Below are positions 1 to 8,041 of a stretch of DNA of 64,000 bases, in pieces. The notes beneath the pieces were generated by a model, which saw nothing but the letters and a program-made list of their open reading frames with translations, was not told the DNA's origin and made no database searches. This DNA comes from Mesorhizobium shangrilense (GTDB lineage Bacteria; Pseudomonadota; Alphaproteobacteria; Rhizobiales; Rhizobiaceae). Position 1 is the stretch's first letter; each line of letters begins with the position of its first letter. The position numbers and the translations under genes are program-made. The stretch covers positions 868,001-932,000 of the forward strand of contig NZ_JBEWSZ010000001.1 in assembly GCF_040537815.1 (NCBI RefSeq), read 5' to 3'.

Positions 1-407
1 ACGCGGGTTTGATATCCCTTGGCCATCTCGATCTGGTTGATCATGGCCTCGACCATATAGAGATCGGCGGGAACGCCGACCTTCGGCACCAGGATGGTGT
101 CCAGCCGGTCGCCGGCCTGTTCCATCACGTCGACGACGTCGCGGTACATGTAATGCGTGTCGAGGCCATTGATGCGCACCGAGACGGTCTTGCCCTTGGC
201 GCGCCAGTCGATGTCATTGAGAGCCTGGATGATGTTCTTGCGTGCACGCTCCTTGTCGGGCGGGGCGACCGCGTCCTCGATATCGAGAAAGACAAAGTCG
301 GCGGCGCTGTTGGCCGCCTTGTCGATCATTTCCGGGCTCGAACCGGGAACGGCCAGTTCGCTGCGTTGCAGGCGGAGTTTCCTGAGATGGTTGATGGTGT
401 GGCTCAT
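1..407 (-). CDS. mcl: L-malyl-CoA / beta-methylmalyl-CoA lyase, N-terminal part (cut by window edge)
   Basis: Only the first 135 codons are present; the gene continues past base 1. The translation from the ATG at 405-407 starts MSHTINHLRKLRLQRSELAV and continues with the HpcH/HpaI aldolase (CitE-like) signatures VPGSSPEMIDKA and FVFLDIEDAVAPPDKERAR; the latter carries the acidic residues that position Mg and CoA. Family members are about 310-320 residues and cleave malyl-CoA or methylmalyl-CoA to glyoxylate plus an acyl-CoA. It lies 10 bases behind the stop of serine-glyoxylate aminotransferase on the same strand, so the pair is probably one operon. That pairing is typical of the serine cycle or ethylmalonyl-CoA pathway. 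A citrate lyase beta-like protein is the main alternative. Confidence 0.85.
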   Translation of the reverse strand, partial: MSHTINHLRKLRLQRSELAVPGSSPEMIDKAANSAADFVFLDIEDAVAPPDKERARKNIIQALNDIDWRAKGKTVSVRINGLDTHYMYRDVVDVMEQAGDRLDTILVPKVGVPADLYMVEAMINQIEMAKGYQTR

Positions 408-417
408 GGTTCGGTCC

Positions 418-1608
418 TCACGCTGCCTTGGCGACGAGCATTTCGCCCGAGTCCCGGAAGTGCTTCATCGCCGCACCCACGCCCGCCCCCGGCGCGAGCC
501 GGACGCCGCAGTCGAGCAGCGCCATTTCCGCCGCCGACAGCGAGGCGCAGACCATCACTTCGTTCAGCCAGCCGAGGTGGCCGATGCGGAAAACCTTGCC
601 GAACACCTTGTTGAGACCGCCGCCAAGCGACGTCTGGTATTTCTGGTAGGCACGCTTGACGACATCGCCGCTGTCGATGCCTTCCGGCACAAGGATGGCG
701 CTGACCGTGTCGGAGTGCCATTCCGGAGCCTTGGCGCACAGCTTCAGGCCCCAGGCGTCGACGGCCTTGCGCACGCCTTCGCCCAAGCGATGGTGACGGG
801 CGAAGATGGCGTCGAGCCCTTCTTCGGCAATCAGGTCGAGCGAGGCGCGCAGGCCGCGCAGGAGTTGCGTCGCCGGCGTGTAGGGGAAATAGCCGGCGTC
901 GTTGGCGCGGATCATGTCCTCGAACGAGAAGAAGCAGCGCCGGTGGGTCGCGGTCCTCGAAGCGGCCAGCGCCTTCTTGCTGACCGACAGGAAGCCGAGA
1001 CCGGCCGGAAGCATGAAGCCTTTCTGCGAGCCGCTGACGGCGCAGTCGACGCCCCATTCTTCCTGCCGGAAATCGATCGACCCTATCGACGACACGCCGT
1101 CGACGAAGAGCAGGGCAGGGTGGTTCGACGCATCGAGCGCGGCACGACAGCCGGCGACGTCGCTGGTGACGCCGGTCGCGGTCTCGTTCTGGGTGCAGAA
1201 GATCGCCTTGATGCGGTGTGCCTTGTCGGCCTTGAGCCGCTCCGCATAGAGGTCGAGCGGGACACCGGTTCCCCACTCGCAGTCGATCACCTCGACATCG
1301 AAGCCCAGGCGCTCGGCCATGTCGACCCAAAGATGCGAGAACTGGCCAAAGCGCGACATCAGCACGCGATCGCCCGGGCTGAGCACGTTGGTCATTGCCG
1401 CCTCCCAGGCGCCCGTGCCGGACGATGGGTAGATGAAGACGCGGCCGGTTTCGTTCTTGAAGACGCGCTTGATATCCTCGAACAGCGGCAATGTGAAATC
1501 AGGGAACGATCCCGCGCGCATGTCCTCCATCGGAAGGTTCATGGCTTGCCGGACCTGTTCGGGGATGTTGGTAGGCCCCGGAATGAAAAGATGGGTGAAC
1601 CCAGCCAT
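418..1608 (-). CDS. sgaA: Serine--glyoxylate aminotransferase (class V, PLP-dependent)
   Basis: The 396-residue protein is full length for the class V family. It transfers the amino group of serine to glyoxylate, giving hydroxypyruvate and glycine, in the cytoplasm. The N-terminus has the typical HLFIPGPTNIP start. The PLP pocket shows SSGTGAWEAA near residue 62, FVDGVSSIGS with Asp170, and the Schiff-base lysine in SGSQKGFMLP (Lys196). The ATG at 1606-1608 fits this N-terminus. It precedes malyl-CoA lyase by 10 bases, the combination used to recycle glyoxylate in C1/C2 assimilation. An alanine-glyoxylate aminotransferase activity cannot be excluded by sequence alone. Confidence 0.92.
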   Translation of the reverse strand: MAGFTHLFIPGPTNIPEQVRQAMNLPMEDMRAGSFPDFTLPLFEDIKRVFKNETGRVFIYPSSGTGAWEAAMTNVLSPGDRVLMSRFGQFSHLWVDMAERLGFDVEVIDCEWGTGVPLDLYAERLKADKAHRIKAIFCTQNETATGVTSDVAGCRAALDASNHPALLFVDGVSSIGSIDFRQEEWGVDCAVSGSQKGFMLPAGLGFLSVSKKALAASRTATHRRCFFSFEDMIRANDAGYFPYTPATQLLRGLRASLDLIAEEGLDAIFARHHRLGEGVRKAVDAWGLKLCAKAPEWHSDTVSAILVPEGIDSGDVVKRAYQKYQTSLGGGLNKVFGKVFRIGHLGWLNEVMVCASLSAAEMALLDCGVRLAPGAGVGAAMKHFRDSGEMLVAKAA

Positions 1609-1706
1609 GGTGCGAACTCCTCTGATGCGTGAAGCAATCGTGGAGGAAGTCTCGTTTCGATGACGGCTCGCAACAACACCTTTGCGGGTAAGATATCACC
1701 GCGTGT

Positions 1707-1725
1707 GGGTAGGCCAGGCCTACCC
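1707..1725. promoter_or_regulatory. Inverted repeat upstream of sgaA
   Basis: GGGTAGGC and GCCTACCC form perfect 8-base arms around a 3-base spacer, about 100 bases upstream of the sgaA start and just past the end of the LuxR-type gene. It could be an operator for that regulator in front of sgaA-mcl, or a weak hairpin. No T-tract follows on either strand, which argues against an intrinsic terminator. Binding by the neighbouring regulator is inference. Confidence 0.35.
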
Positions 1726-1735
1726 GAAAGGCTAC

Positions 1736-2389
1736 CTAGGAGCCGCGACGCTTCTCACTCGAATAGAGTGCGACCGCCATTGCCCGATTGCGGACGGCAA
1801 GCTTGTCGTAGAGATTCTTGAGATGATACTTCACGGTATTCTCGGAGATACCGGTGCGTGTCGCGATCTGCAGGTTGGTCCAGCCGTCGGCAAGCACCGC
1901 CAGAAGTTCCCGCTCCCGCACCGTGAGCCGCGACAGCGGCGTGTCGTTGACCTTGTTGATGTCGATGTAAGGGATGCAGATGCGGCCGTGCGCGACCGCG
2001 AGGATCGTCTCGAAGATGATCTGGGGCTCGTCGAACTGGAAACAGTAGCCATGGGCCCCGAGGCGCACGCATTGCTTCAGGATTCCGATATCGTGTTCGT
2101 TCGAAAAGACAGTAACGCGCACGTTGAGCTTGCGGTTCTGTATCTCCGCCAGGAGGTCGGCGCCGTCCATGTCGACGAGTTTCCAGCCGATGACGGCGAC
2201 ATCGAATTGCGACGCCGTTGCGAGTTCCAGGAAATGCTTGCCGCTGCGCACCGAGCCGAAAAACTCGAAACGCCCGTCGCATTCCAGCATTTCACGCAGG
2301 GCCGACAACACCAGCGGGTTGCGTTCGGCGACGAGAACGCGAACGCGCTGTTCAATTGCCTGGTCTGTTCTCTCCGACTGGATGTTCAA
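1736..2389 (-). CDS. LuxR/NarL-type transcriptional regulator with degenerate receiver domain
   Basis: The 217-residue protein has a CheY-like N-terminal domain (about 16-135) and a LuxR-type helix-turn-helix (about 152-210, LTVRERELLAVLADGWTNLQ then GISENTVKYHLKNLY). The receiver lacks the phosphorylation chemistry: the acidic pair is reduced to Ala21-Glu22, the phospho-acceptor position aligns with Gly68 in FDVAVIGWKLVDMDG, and the conserved lysine is Gln118. It therefore probably does not respond to a histidine kinase in the normal way. It lies upstream of sgaA and mcl on the same strand, so control of that pair is plausible. No kinase gene is visible nearby. Confidence 0.85.
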   Translation of the reverse strand: MNIQSERTDQAIEQRVRVLVAERNPLVLSALREMLECDGRFEFFGSVRSGKHFLELATASQFDVAVIGWKLVDMDGADLLAEIQNRKLNVRVTVFSNEHDIGILKQCVRLGAHGYCFQFDEPQIIFETILAVAHGRICIPYIDINKVNDTPLSRLTVRERELLAVLADGWTNLQIATRTGISENTVKYHLKNLYDKLAVRNRAMAVALYSSEKRRGS

Positions 2390-2674
2390 GGGTTCCCGGT
2401 TGTTCTGGACCGATTTGAGGGTATAGGCCGATCCTGTTGTTTCTGTTCACCTCACGCTACGGCAATTTTGTCCCATCCGCGAATGGGTGCTCTTTCCCCA
2501 GCGACATACACTGTCGCGTCGCTTGAACCCGGCACATGCCCTCAATTGACTTTTACGTAAATGCCGTGCGAGGCTCGGCGTGTTGGGGCAACATGCCGAT
2601 TCCAGATGGGTCGGCGTGGGACGGAAGGGGCCGATAATCGGCAGGGGTGTCCGGTCCCGGCATGTGGAGTGGCA

Positions 2675-3061
2675 ATGCGGGAATATTATTCGATCACCGA
2701 ACTGACCCGCGAATTCGACGTTTCGACGCGGACGCTGCGCTTTTACGAGGATGAGGGGCTGGTGCAGCCGGTGCGGCGCGGCCGTACCCGCCTGTTCCGT
2801 CCGTCGGACCGGCATCTCATCCGCCAGATCATGCGCGGAAAGAGGCTCGGCTTCTCGATCAACGAGATCCGCGAAATCATCCAGATGTACAAGGAGCCGC
2901 CTGGCGAGGTCGGCCAACTCAAGCTGATGATCAAGCGCATCGAGGAGAAGCGCGAGGATCTCAGGCAGAAACGGCGCGACCTCGAAGAGACGCTAGCTGA
3001 GCTCGACCAGGCCGAGGAATCATGCGTTGAGCGGCTCGTGGAGCTTGGCGTGAATACGTAA
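2675..3061 (+). CDS. MerR-family transcriptional regulator
   Basis: The 128-residue protein has a winged helix-turn-helix at residues 5-72 (YSITELTREFDVSTRTLRFY, then GLVQPVRRGRTRLF) and a long charged coiled coil (about 78-118) that would form the dimer. The ATG at 2675 is preceded by GGAG at 2666-2669. Longer upstream starts add sequence with no family resemblance. It carries no cysteine cluster typical of metal-sensing MerR proteins and no large effector domain. It resembles the short alphaproteobacterial MerR regulators of acyl-CoA catabolism, but no such operon adjoins it here, so its target is unknown. Confidence 0.85.
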   Translation: MREYYSITELTREFDVSTRTLRFYEDEGLVQPVRRGRTRLFRPSDRHLIRQIMRGKRLGFSINEIREIIQMYKEPPGEVGQLKLMIKRIEEKREDLRQKRRDLEETLAELDQAEESCVERLVELGVNT

Positions 3062-3162
3062 GGGTCTTCTCAACACAATCGCTTCCGGGCGCCGACATCG
3101 ACAACACGTCGGAAACTGTCATTGGCTTGAAGCGACTGCCCGGCTGCCAGCGTTTCGGCGGC

Positions 3163-3639
3163 TTAAATCCAGCGCCGCACTCTTTTTGCGTAGTCCCGGT
3201 ATTTCTTGCCGAACTTGGCCGCAAGGATTTTCTCCTCGCCTTCGATCGCGACTTTTTGCGTAACGAAGGCGGCGATGAAAGCCAGCGGCAGGAACCAGGC
3301 TATTCCCGAGACAAAGGCCACGCCGATCAGCAGCAGCGTGTTGGCCAGGTACATTGGATTGCGGGTAATGCCGAACGGGCCGCTCGTTACCAGATGGTCG
3401 GGCACGGCATTGGGATTGAGCGTGGTCTTGGCCCGCATCATGGTGCGGATCGCCGTGAACCAGAGCGCGGCGACGCCGAGCAGCGCCACCCAGCCGGCCG
3501 CGAACAGGATGTCGCCCAACAGGTCGCCGATCCAGGGCAACGGATAGAGAAGCCCGAGCACGACGCTGACGGCGATGGCCGCGATATAGATCAGCGGCGG
3601 CCACGGTATGATTCCCGGCTTTGGCTGGTTGTCGGTCAT
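3163..3639 (-). CDS. Isoprenylcysteine carboxyl methyltransferase-like membrane protein
   Basis: The protein has 158 residues and about four membrane segments, and belongs to the ICMT/phospholipid methyltransferase-like family. The diagnostic C-terminal half is visible: TSGPFGITRNPMYLA (cofactor-binding HPxY-like region), then EGEEKILAAKFGKKYRDYAKRVRRWI's conserved Glu, Phe-Gly, Tyr and Arg positions. Bacterial members are SAM-dependent methyltransferases whose substrates are mostly unknown. The start at 3637-3639 overlaps the stop of the upstream DUF1624 gene (ATGA), so the two are translationally coupled. A longer reading into the upstream gene is a frame artefact. Confidence 0.78.
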   Translation of the reverse strand: MTDNQPKPGIIPWPPLIYIAAIAVSVVLGLLYPLPWIGDLLGDILFAAGWVALLGVAALWFTAIRTMMRAKTTLNPNAVPDHLVTSGPFGITRNPMYLANTLLLIGVAFVSGIAWFLPLAFIAAFVTQKVAIEGEEKILAAKFGKKYRDYAKRVRRWI

Positions 3640-4634
3640 TGCGCCCCTCCCTCCATCATCTTGTCCTCGGCCTTGGCGGTGCAGGTGTCGGCGAGGTCGC
3701 CCAGATGCGCTTTCCATTCGGCGGTCTGGTCGTTGCTGTAGAGCCGGTCGAGCGTGGTCTCGCTCTCCAGCGCATCGAGCATGCACCCACAATAGGCTGT
3801 ACAGAACGCCTTGTCGCGCTGCTGCTCGCAAGAGACCTGGCAGGCTTTCAGGAAATTGACCTGCTTGGTTTCGACCGGCGCCGGCATAATCTGCGCAAAC
3901 AGCCAGACGCAGGAGATAAGCAGGGGTTGGTGGATCAGGTAGAAGGCCAGGCTGTGGCGGCCGATGAAGACCAGCGGGTTTGCCCAGCGTCCAGGCGTGA
4001 CACTGGCCAGGCGCGTCAGGATGCCGGAGGCAGCGGCAAGCTTGGTCACGCCAATGCCCACAAGCACGGCACCGAACCATGGAAACAGCGGAACGTAGTC
4101 GTTGGAGCGCGGATTGTTCGCCGACAGGCCGACCCACCATAGGGCAGGATGGTCGAAAATCTCGGAACGCAGGTAAAAGGGCGCAGCAATGACGAGCGCC
4201 GCGATGATAAGCATCAGCAACGCCGGCAACCGCAGGAACAGCAGCCCGAGCAGGCTTGCCAGTGCGATCTCATGCAGGATGCCGAAGAAGATGAAGCCGT
4301 CCGGCGTGGCGATCCGGGTGACGATCGATATGGCGAGTGCCGCCACGGCAACCATGGCGAAGCGCTTCCAGAAGCCGTTCCAGCGGATTTTCTTGCCATG
4401 GGCCAGGAACAGGCTGACGCCGACCAGGAACAGGAAGGTCGAAGCGATGCAACGCGCATAGATCTTCCACCAGCCAAAGGCGGTCAGGCCGGGATCGGTA
4501 TAGCCGAAGAACTCGAGATCCCAGGTGAAATGGTAGCTCGCCATGGCAAGCAGCGCGATGCCACGGAGCACGTCGATGCTGACGATGCGCCTTGGTTGAT
4601 CCTGAACGGGTGCGGTCGGCGTATGGATGCTCAT
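3636..4634 (-). CDS. DUF1624 / heparan-alpha-glucosaminide N-acetyltransferase-like membrane protein
   Basis: The 332-residue polytopic protein begins with the family signature RRIVSIDVLRGIALLAMASYH followed by several membrane segments and GRHSLAFYLIHQPLLI, as in acyltransferases that move acyl groups across the membrane. The last about 75 residues form a soluble tail with six cysteines (including CQVSCEQQRDKAFCTAYCGC), unusual for the family core and possibly disulfide-bonded or metal-binding. The stop overlaps the start of the ICMT-like gene. Substrate is unknown. Confidence 0.78.
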   Translation of the reverse strand: MSIHTPTAPVQDQPRRIVSIDVLRGIALLAMASYHFTWDLEFFGYTDPGLTAFGWWKIYARCIASTFLFLVGVSLFLAHGKKIRWNGFWKRFAMVAVAALAISIVTRIATPDGFIFFGILHEIALASLLGLLFLRLPALLMLIIAALVIAAPFYLRSEIFDHPALWWVGLSANNPRSNDYVPLFPWFGAVLVGIGVTKLAAASGILTRLASVTPGRWANPLVFIGRHSLAFYLIHQPLLISCVWLFAQIMPAPVETKQVNFLKACQVSCEQQRDKAFCTAYCGCMLDALESETTLDRLYSNDQTAEWKAHLGDLADTCTAKAEDKMMEGGAQ

Positions 4635-4918
4635 GGTCTCGCGATCTGAATCGGCCCCTGCAAGACGACTATCACGGTTGCCCCGGACAAAAGAAGCTGG
4701 CCACGCGCGACTTCAATGTGGATTAGCGGCGACGGGCACATTCTGCCTCTTGTTGCCCCATGGAGTATTGGATCGGCATCGCATCAGGATCTGCTTTAGG
4801 CCAGCACCGGAAAGCCTTTGGCCGGCTTCGCTTTTGCGGGGAATGCGTCGGTTTCCTGTTACTCGCCCGGGAAGGCTCCCTGCAGATTTGGGTCTGCGAT
4901 TCTGCTTCAGGGGAAGCG

Positions 4919-6118
4919 ATGTCCACCCATGTGCGTCATCCGATCTGGCTTCCGGCCCTCAAGGCCGCGGATGCGCGCACTTTTGCCTCGCTCTATGCGG
5001 TCGAATCCTTCGCCCGCGCCATCGTGTCGAGCGTCATCCCGATCCAGGCCTATGAGATCCTGCACAATGAGCAGATCGTCTCGATTCTCTACACCATCGT
5101 GGCGATGCTCGGCCTGTCGGTGACACTGTTCATGCCGATGCTGATCCGGCGTTTTGCCCGGCGCTGGGTCTACACCGCCGGCGCCTGCCTGCTCGCCATC
5201 GGCTCGCTGTTCTTCGTCACGCACACGCTTGCCGGGCAATTGACAGGTATGCTGTGCCGCGTCATGGGCGCCAGCGCGCTGGGCATCACGCTCAACCTCT
5301 ACATCATGGATCACATCCGCAAGACCGATTTCATGCAGGCCGAATCGCTGCGCATGGCGTGGTCGATGGTGGCGTGGACCGGAGGTCCGACGCTTGGCAT
5401 CTTCCTCTACACGCGTTTCGGCATCTATGCGGCGCATGGCGCGGTCGCCGTCTTCGCCATGATCCTGCTGGCGCTGTTCTGGTTCTACCGGCTCAGCGAC
5501 AACCAATTGATCCGCCCGGGCAAGACGCGGCCAGCCAATCCGCTCGCCAATATCGGCCGCTTCATCGCCCAGCCGAGGCTGCGGCTGGCCTGGCTCATCG
5601 CCTTCGGCCGCTCATGCTTCTGGACGACCTTCTTCGTCTATGGGCCGCTGTTCATGGTGATCACCGGGCAAGGCGACATGGCCGGCGGCCTGCTGGTTTC
5701 CGCCGGCAATGCGCTTCTGTTCATGGCGATCTTCTGGGGCAAGGCCGGAAAACGCTTCGGTGGCCGCCGCACCATGACATTTGCATATTTCGCCATGTCG
5801 GCAACGCTTCTGGCGGCTGGCGCCGTTGGCGAGACCGTGCCGCTTCTGACCGGCGCCTTCCTGCTTTGCGGCGCCTTCTTCACCATCGCGCTCGACGCGC
5901 TGGGCTCGACCGCCTTCATGCGCTCGGTGCGCTCCTACGAGCGAGCGCAGATGGCGGCTGTCTATCGCACCTATCTCGACTTTTCCGAGCTGACGCCGCC
6001 GCTGGTCTATTCCGTGGTGCTGGCGTTTTTCGGCCTTGGGGCGGTCTTCGCCACGCTCGGCATCCTGGCCGCGATCTGCGGCTTCGTGACGTGGCGGTAC
6101 CTGCCGAAGTCTCTCTGA
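4919..6118 (+). CDS. MFS transporter
   Basis: The 399-residue protein has about 12 hydrophobic segments and the usual central cytoplasmic loop near residues 190-205. Short basic loops such as MLIRRFARRWVY occupy the place of the conserved MFS loop 2-3 motif. The ATG at 4919 follows GGGAAGCG closely. An upstream in-frame start at 4760 would add about 50 residues that do not look like a membrane-protein N-terminus. It stands alone between the DUF1624 operon and the Rieske gene, with which it converges. Substrate cannot be inferred. Confidence 0.82.
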   Translation: MSTHVRHPIWLPALKAADARTFASLYAVESFARAIVSSVIPIQAYEILHNEQIVSILYTIVAMLGLSVTLFMPMLIRRFARRWVYTAGACLLAIGSLFFVTHTLAGQLTGMLCRVMGASALGITLNLYIMDHIRKTDFMQAESLRMAWSMVAWTGGPTLGIFLYTRFGIYAAHGAVAVFAMILLALFWFYRLSDNQLIRPGKTRPANPLANIGRFIAQPRLRLAWLIAFGRSCFWTTFFVYGPLFMVITGQGDMAGGLLVSAGNALLFMAIFWGKAGKRFGGRRTMTFAYFAMSATLLAAGAVGETVPLLTGAFLLCGAFFTIALDALGSTAFMRSVRSYERAQMAAVYRTYLDFSELTPPLVYSVVLAFFGLGAVFATLGILAAICGFVTWRYLPKSL

Positions 6119-6121
6119 TCC

Positions 6122-7303
6122 TCAGGGCGTGGGCGAAACCGCTGCGTGGCGCTCGCGTATCCAGTTGTGGAAGCGGTGCAGCTCATACTCCTCGGGCATG
6201 AGAACGCCGACCTCGTGGCGCATCGAGTGCAGGCCTTTCTGATTGACCTCGCAGATCGCCGCATCTTCCTCCAGCACCTGCTTGCCGAAGGCGACGATGT
6301 TGTCGATGTCGGCTTGAGGTGCCTTCAAGGCTTCCGGCGCAAACAGCCATTCGGCGGTCAGTTCGGTCTGCTCCGGACCCAGCGGCGCAAGCCGTACGGT
6401 GCGGACATAGTCGACATGGCCGACGACGAACATGGACGGCAGGTTGGTGGCATAGGTCTGACCGGCGGAGCGTTCGGCCGGCGTCAGGCCGACGAAGACC
6501 GGCCCATGCGCGCGCCCGTCGCTCGACCATGTTTCGGCTCCATTTCTCAGGCCGCCTGAAAATTCCGGCGCGTCATTGTCGGCATGGCGCGCCCATTCGG
6601 GGTCGTCATGCCGGCCCATCAGGCCACGACCGTAGATCGGCACCAGTCGCGACAGGTCCTTGTGGACGCCCGGGCAGTGCAGGCACTCGTTGAAGTTTTC
6701 CCAAAAAATCTTCCAGTTGCAGTTCATCACCTTGCGCAGCACATGGCCGGTCACCAGTGTTTCCAGCGGCCAGTTGCCGAGATTGCCGGATGCGGGATCG
6801 AACGAGTTTTCGGCTGAGCCTTCGGCGTCTTCCCGCAGGTTGATGAAAACAAAGCCGCGCCACACCGAGAGCGCTACCTGGTAGAGCGGATGATCGGCCT
6901 TGTCGAAACCTTCGGGCAGCGATTTCGACGGCACGCGCACAAGATCGCCGCGCAGCGAATAGGACCAGGCATGATAGGGGCAGGTGAGGAGCCGAGCCTT
7001 CAGCCGGCCCTCGCTTTCCTGGCACAGTTGCGAGCCGCGATGCCGGCAAGTGTTGTGGAACGCGCGGAGAACGCCTGTCTCGTCGCGCAGCACCACGATT
7101 TCCTGCGTGCCGACCCTGAACGTCCTGAATGCCAGCGGCTCGGCGAGGTCGGTCTCGCGGCAGACGAGCAGCCAGCTTCGATACCAGATGGCGTCGAGGT
7201 CGCACTGATAGGCCGACATATCCCAATAGGCCGATGACGGCAGCGTCGCTTCAGCCCGGGTCAGTCCGTTGTAGGTGGCGCGCTTGCTAGGGTCGGGTTG
7301 CAT
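6122..7303 (-). CDS. Rieske non-heme iron oxygenase, glycine betaine/quaternary-amine demethylase type
   Basis: The 393-residue protein has a Rieske [2Fe-2S] site (CRHRGSQLC with Cys86 and His88; CPYHAW with Cys108 and His111) and the mononuclear iron site WENFNECLHCPGVH (Glu206, His209, His214). This layout matches the GbcA / stachydrine demethylase branch, which removes N-methyl groups as formaldehyde and needs a separate reductase. No reductase gene is adjacent. Several downstream steps (dimethylglycine and sarcosine oxidation) are encoded elsewhere in the window. A perfect palindrome sits 16 bases before the start. Choice among glycine betaine, proline betaine or carnitine is inference. 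Confidence 0.82.
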   Translation of the reverse strand: MQPDPSKRATYNGLTRAEATLPSSAYWDMSAYQCDLDAIWYRSWLLVCRETDLAEPLAFRTFRVGTQEIVVLRDETGVLRAFHNTCRHRGSQLCQESEGRLKARLLTCPYHAWSYSLRGDLVRVPSKSLPEGFDKADHPLYQVALSVWRGFVFINLREDAEGSAENSFDPASGNLGNWPLETLVTGHVLRKVMNCNWKIFWENFNECLHCPGVHKDLSRLVPIYGRGLMGRHDDPEWARHADNDAPEFSGGLRNGAETWSSDGRAHGPVFVGLTPAERSAGQTYATNLPSMFVVGHVDYVRTVRLAPLGPEQTELTAEWLFAPEALKAPQADIDNIVAFGKQVLEEDAAICEVNQKGLHSMRHEVGVLMPEEYELHRFHNWIRERHAAVSPTP

Positions 7304-7318
7304 GGCTGGCTCCCTAAG

Positions 7319-7338
7319 TTGGCTGAACGTTCAGCCAA
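7319..7338. promoter_or_regulatory. Perfect 20-bp palindrome, probable TetR/BetI-type operator
   Basis: The sequence TTGGCTGAACGTTCAGCCAA is identical to its reverse complement. It lies 16 bases upstream of the ATG of the Rieske oxygenase, where a repressor would block the promoter. The core TGAACGTTCA resembles operators bound by TetR-family repressors such as the choline-responsive BetI. No TetR gene is present in the window, so the regulator would act from elsewhere. Confidence 0.6.
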
Positions 7339-7512
7339 TACCTACCCATGAGAATTGTCAATTGGCGCACCGGTCCGGCGGCCTTTCGAGGCGAAGGATT
7401 TTCCTTGGCCAGCGGCGATTCCGGCAAGGGGCAGCAAGAACCGGCTTGCAACCCTGCTGGTTGGAGGCAATAGGATGAAAACCGATTTCTTCCGTGGCGC
7501 TTGATCTGACTG

Positions 7513-8040
7513 ATGGCTGATCCCGTTGCACATGAGGGTACGCTGACCTTTCTCATCGGCGGCGCACGCTCCGGCAAGAGCCGCCATGCCGAGGTGCTGA
7601 CGACCGCTCATCCGGCGCCGTGGACCTACATTGCCACCGCGCAAGCCTATGACGACGAGATGCGCGAGCGTATCGCCTTGCACCGCTCGCGCCGAGGCGA
7701 GGGCTGGGCGACCATCGACGCACCGCTCGACCTTGCCGGTGCGATCGAGACGCTGCCGGATGGCCGGCCGCTGCTGGTAGACTGCCTGACCTTGTGGCTG
7801 ACCAACCATATGCTGGCCGAACATGATGTGGAGGCCGAATGCCGGCGATTGGCGGATGTGCTGTCGCGGCCGCGGGGGCCGTGGTTCGTGGTTTCCAACG
7901 AGGTCGGCCAGGGCATCGTGCCTGACAATGCGCTGGCTCGCCGTTTTCGCGATGCCGCCGGCCGGCTCAACCAGCAGGTTGCGGCAGTCGCCGAAACAGT
8001 GTTGCTGATGGTGGCGGGGCTGCCGCTGAAGGTGAAGTGA
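7513..8040 (+). CDS. cobU: Adenosylcobinamide kinase / adenosylcobinamide-phosphate guanylyltransferase
   Basis: This 175-residue bifunctional enzyme phosphorylates adenosylcobinamide and then attaches GMP during assembly of the lower loop of cobalamin (also called cobP). The P-loop GGARSGKS (about 16-23) is followed by WTYIATAQAYDDEMRERI, by VDCLTLWLTNHM and by VSNEVGQGIVPDNALAR, all hallmark segments. Length is normal. It is followed one base later by cobO, so they are co-transcribed. I looked for a cobalamin riboswitch in 7340-7512 and saw none. Confidence 0.93.
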   Translation: MADPVAHEGTLTFLIGGARSGKSRHAEVLTTAHPAPWTYIATAQAYDDEMRERIALHRSRRGEGWATIDAPLDLAGAIETLPDGRPLLVDCLTLWLTNHMLAEHDVEAECRRLADVLSRPRGPWFVVSNEVGQGIVPDNALARRFRDAAGRLNQQVAAVAETVLLMVAGLPLKVK

Positions 8041-8041
8041 C

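Noticed and set aside
7339..7512. Cobalamin riboswitch before cobU
   Set aside because: The conserved B12-box and the surrounding riboswitch core were not found; only a short hairpin is present.
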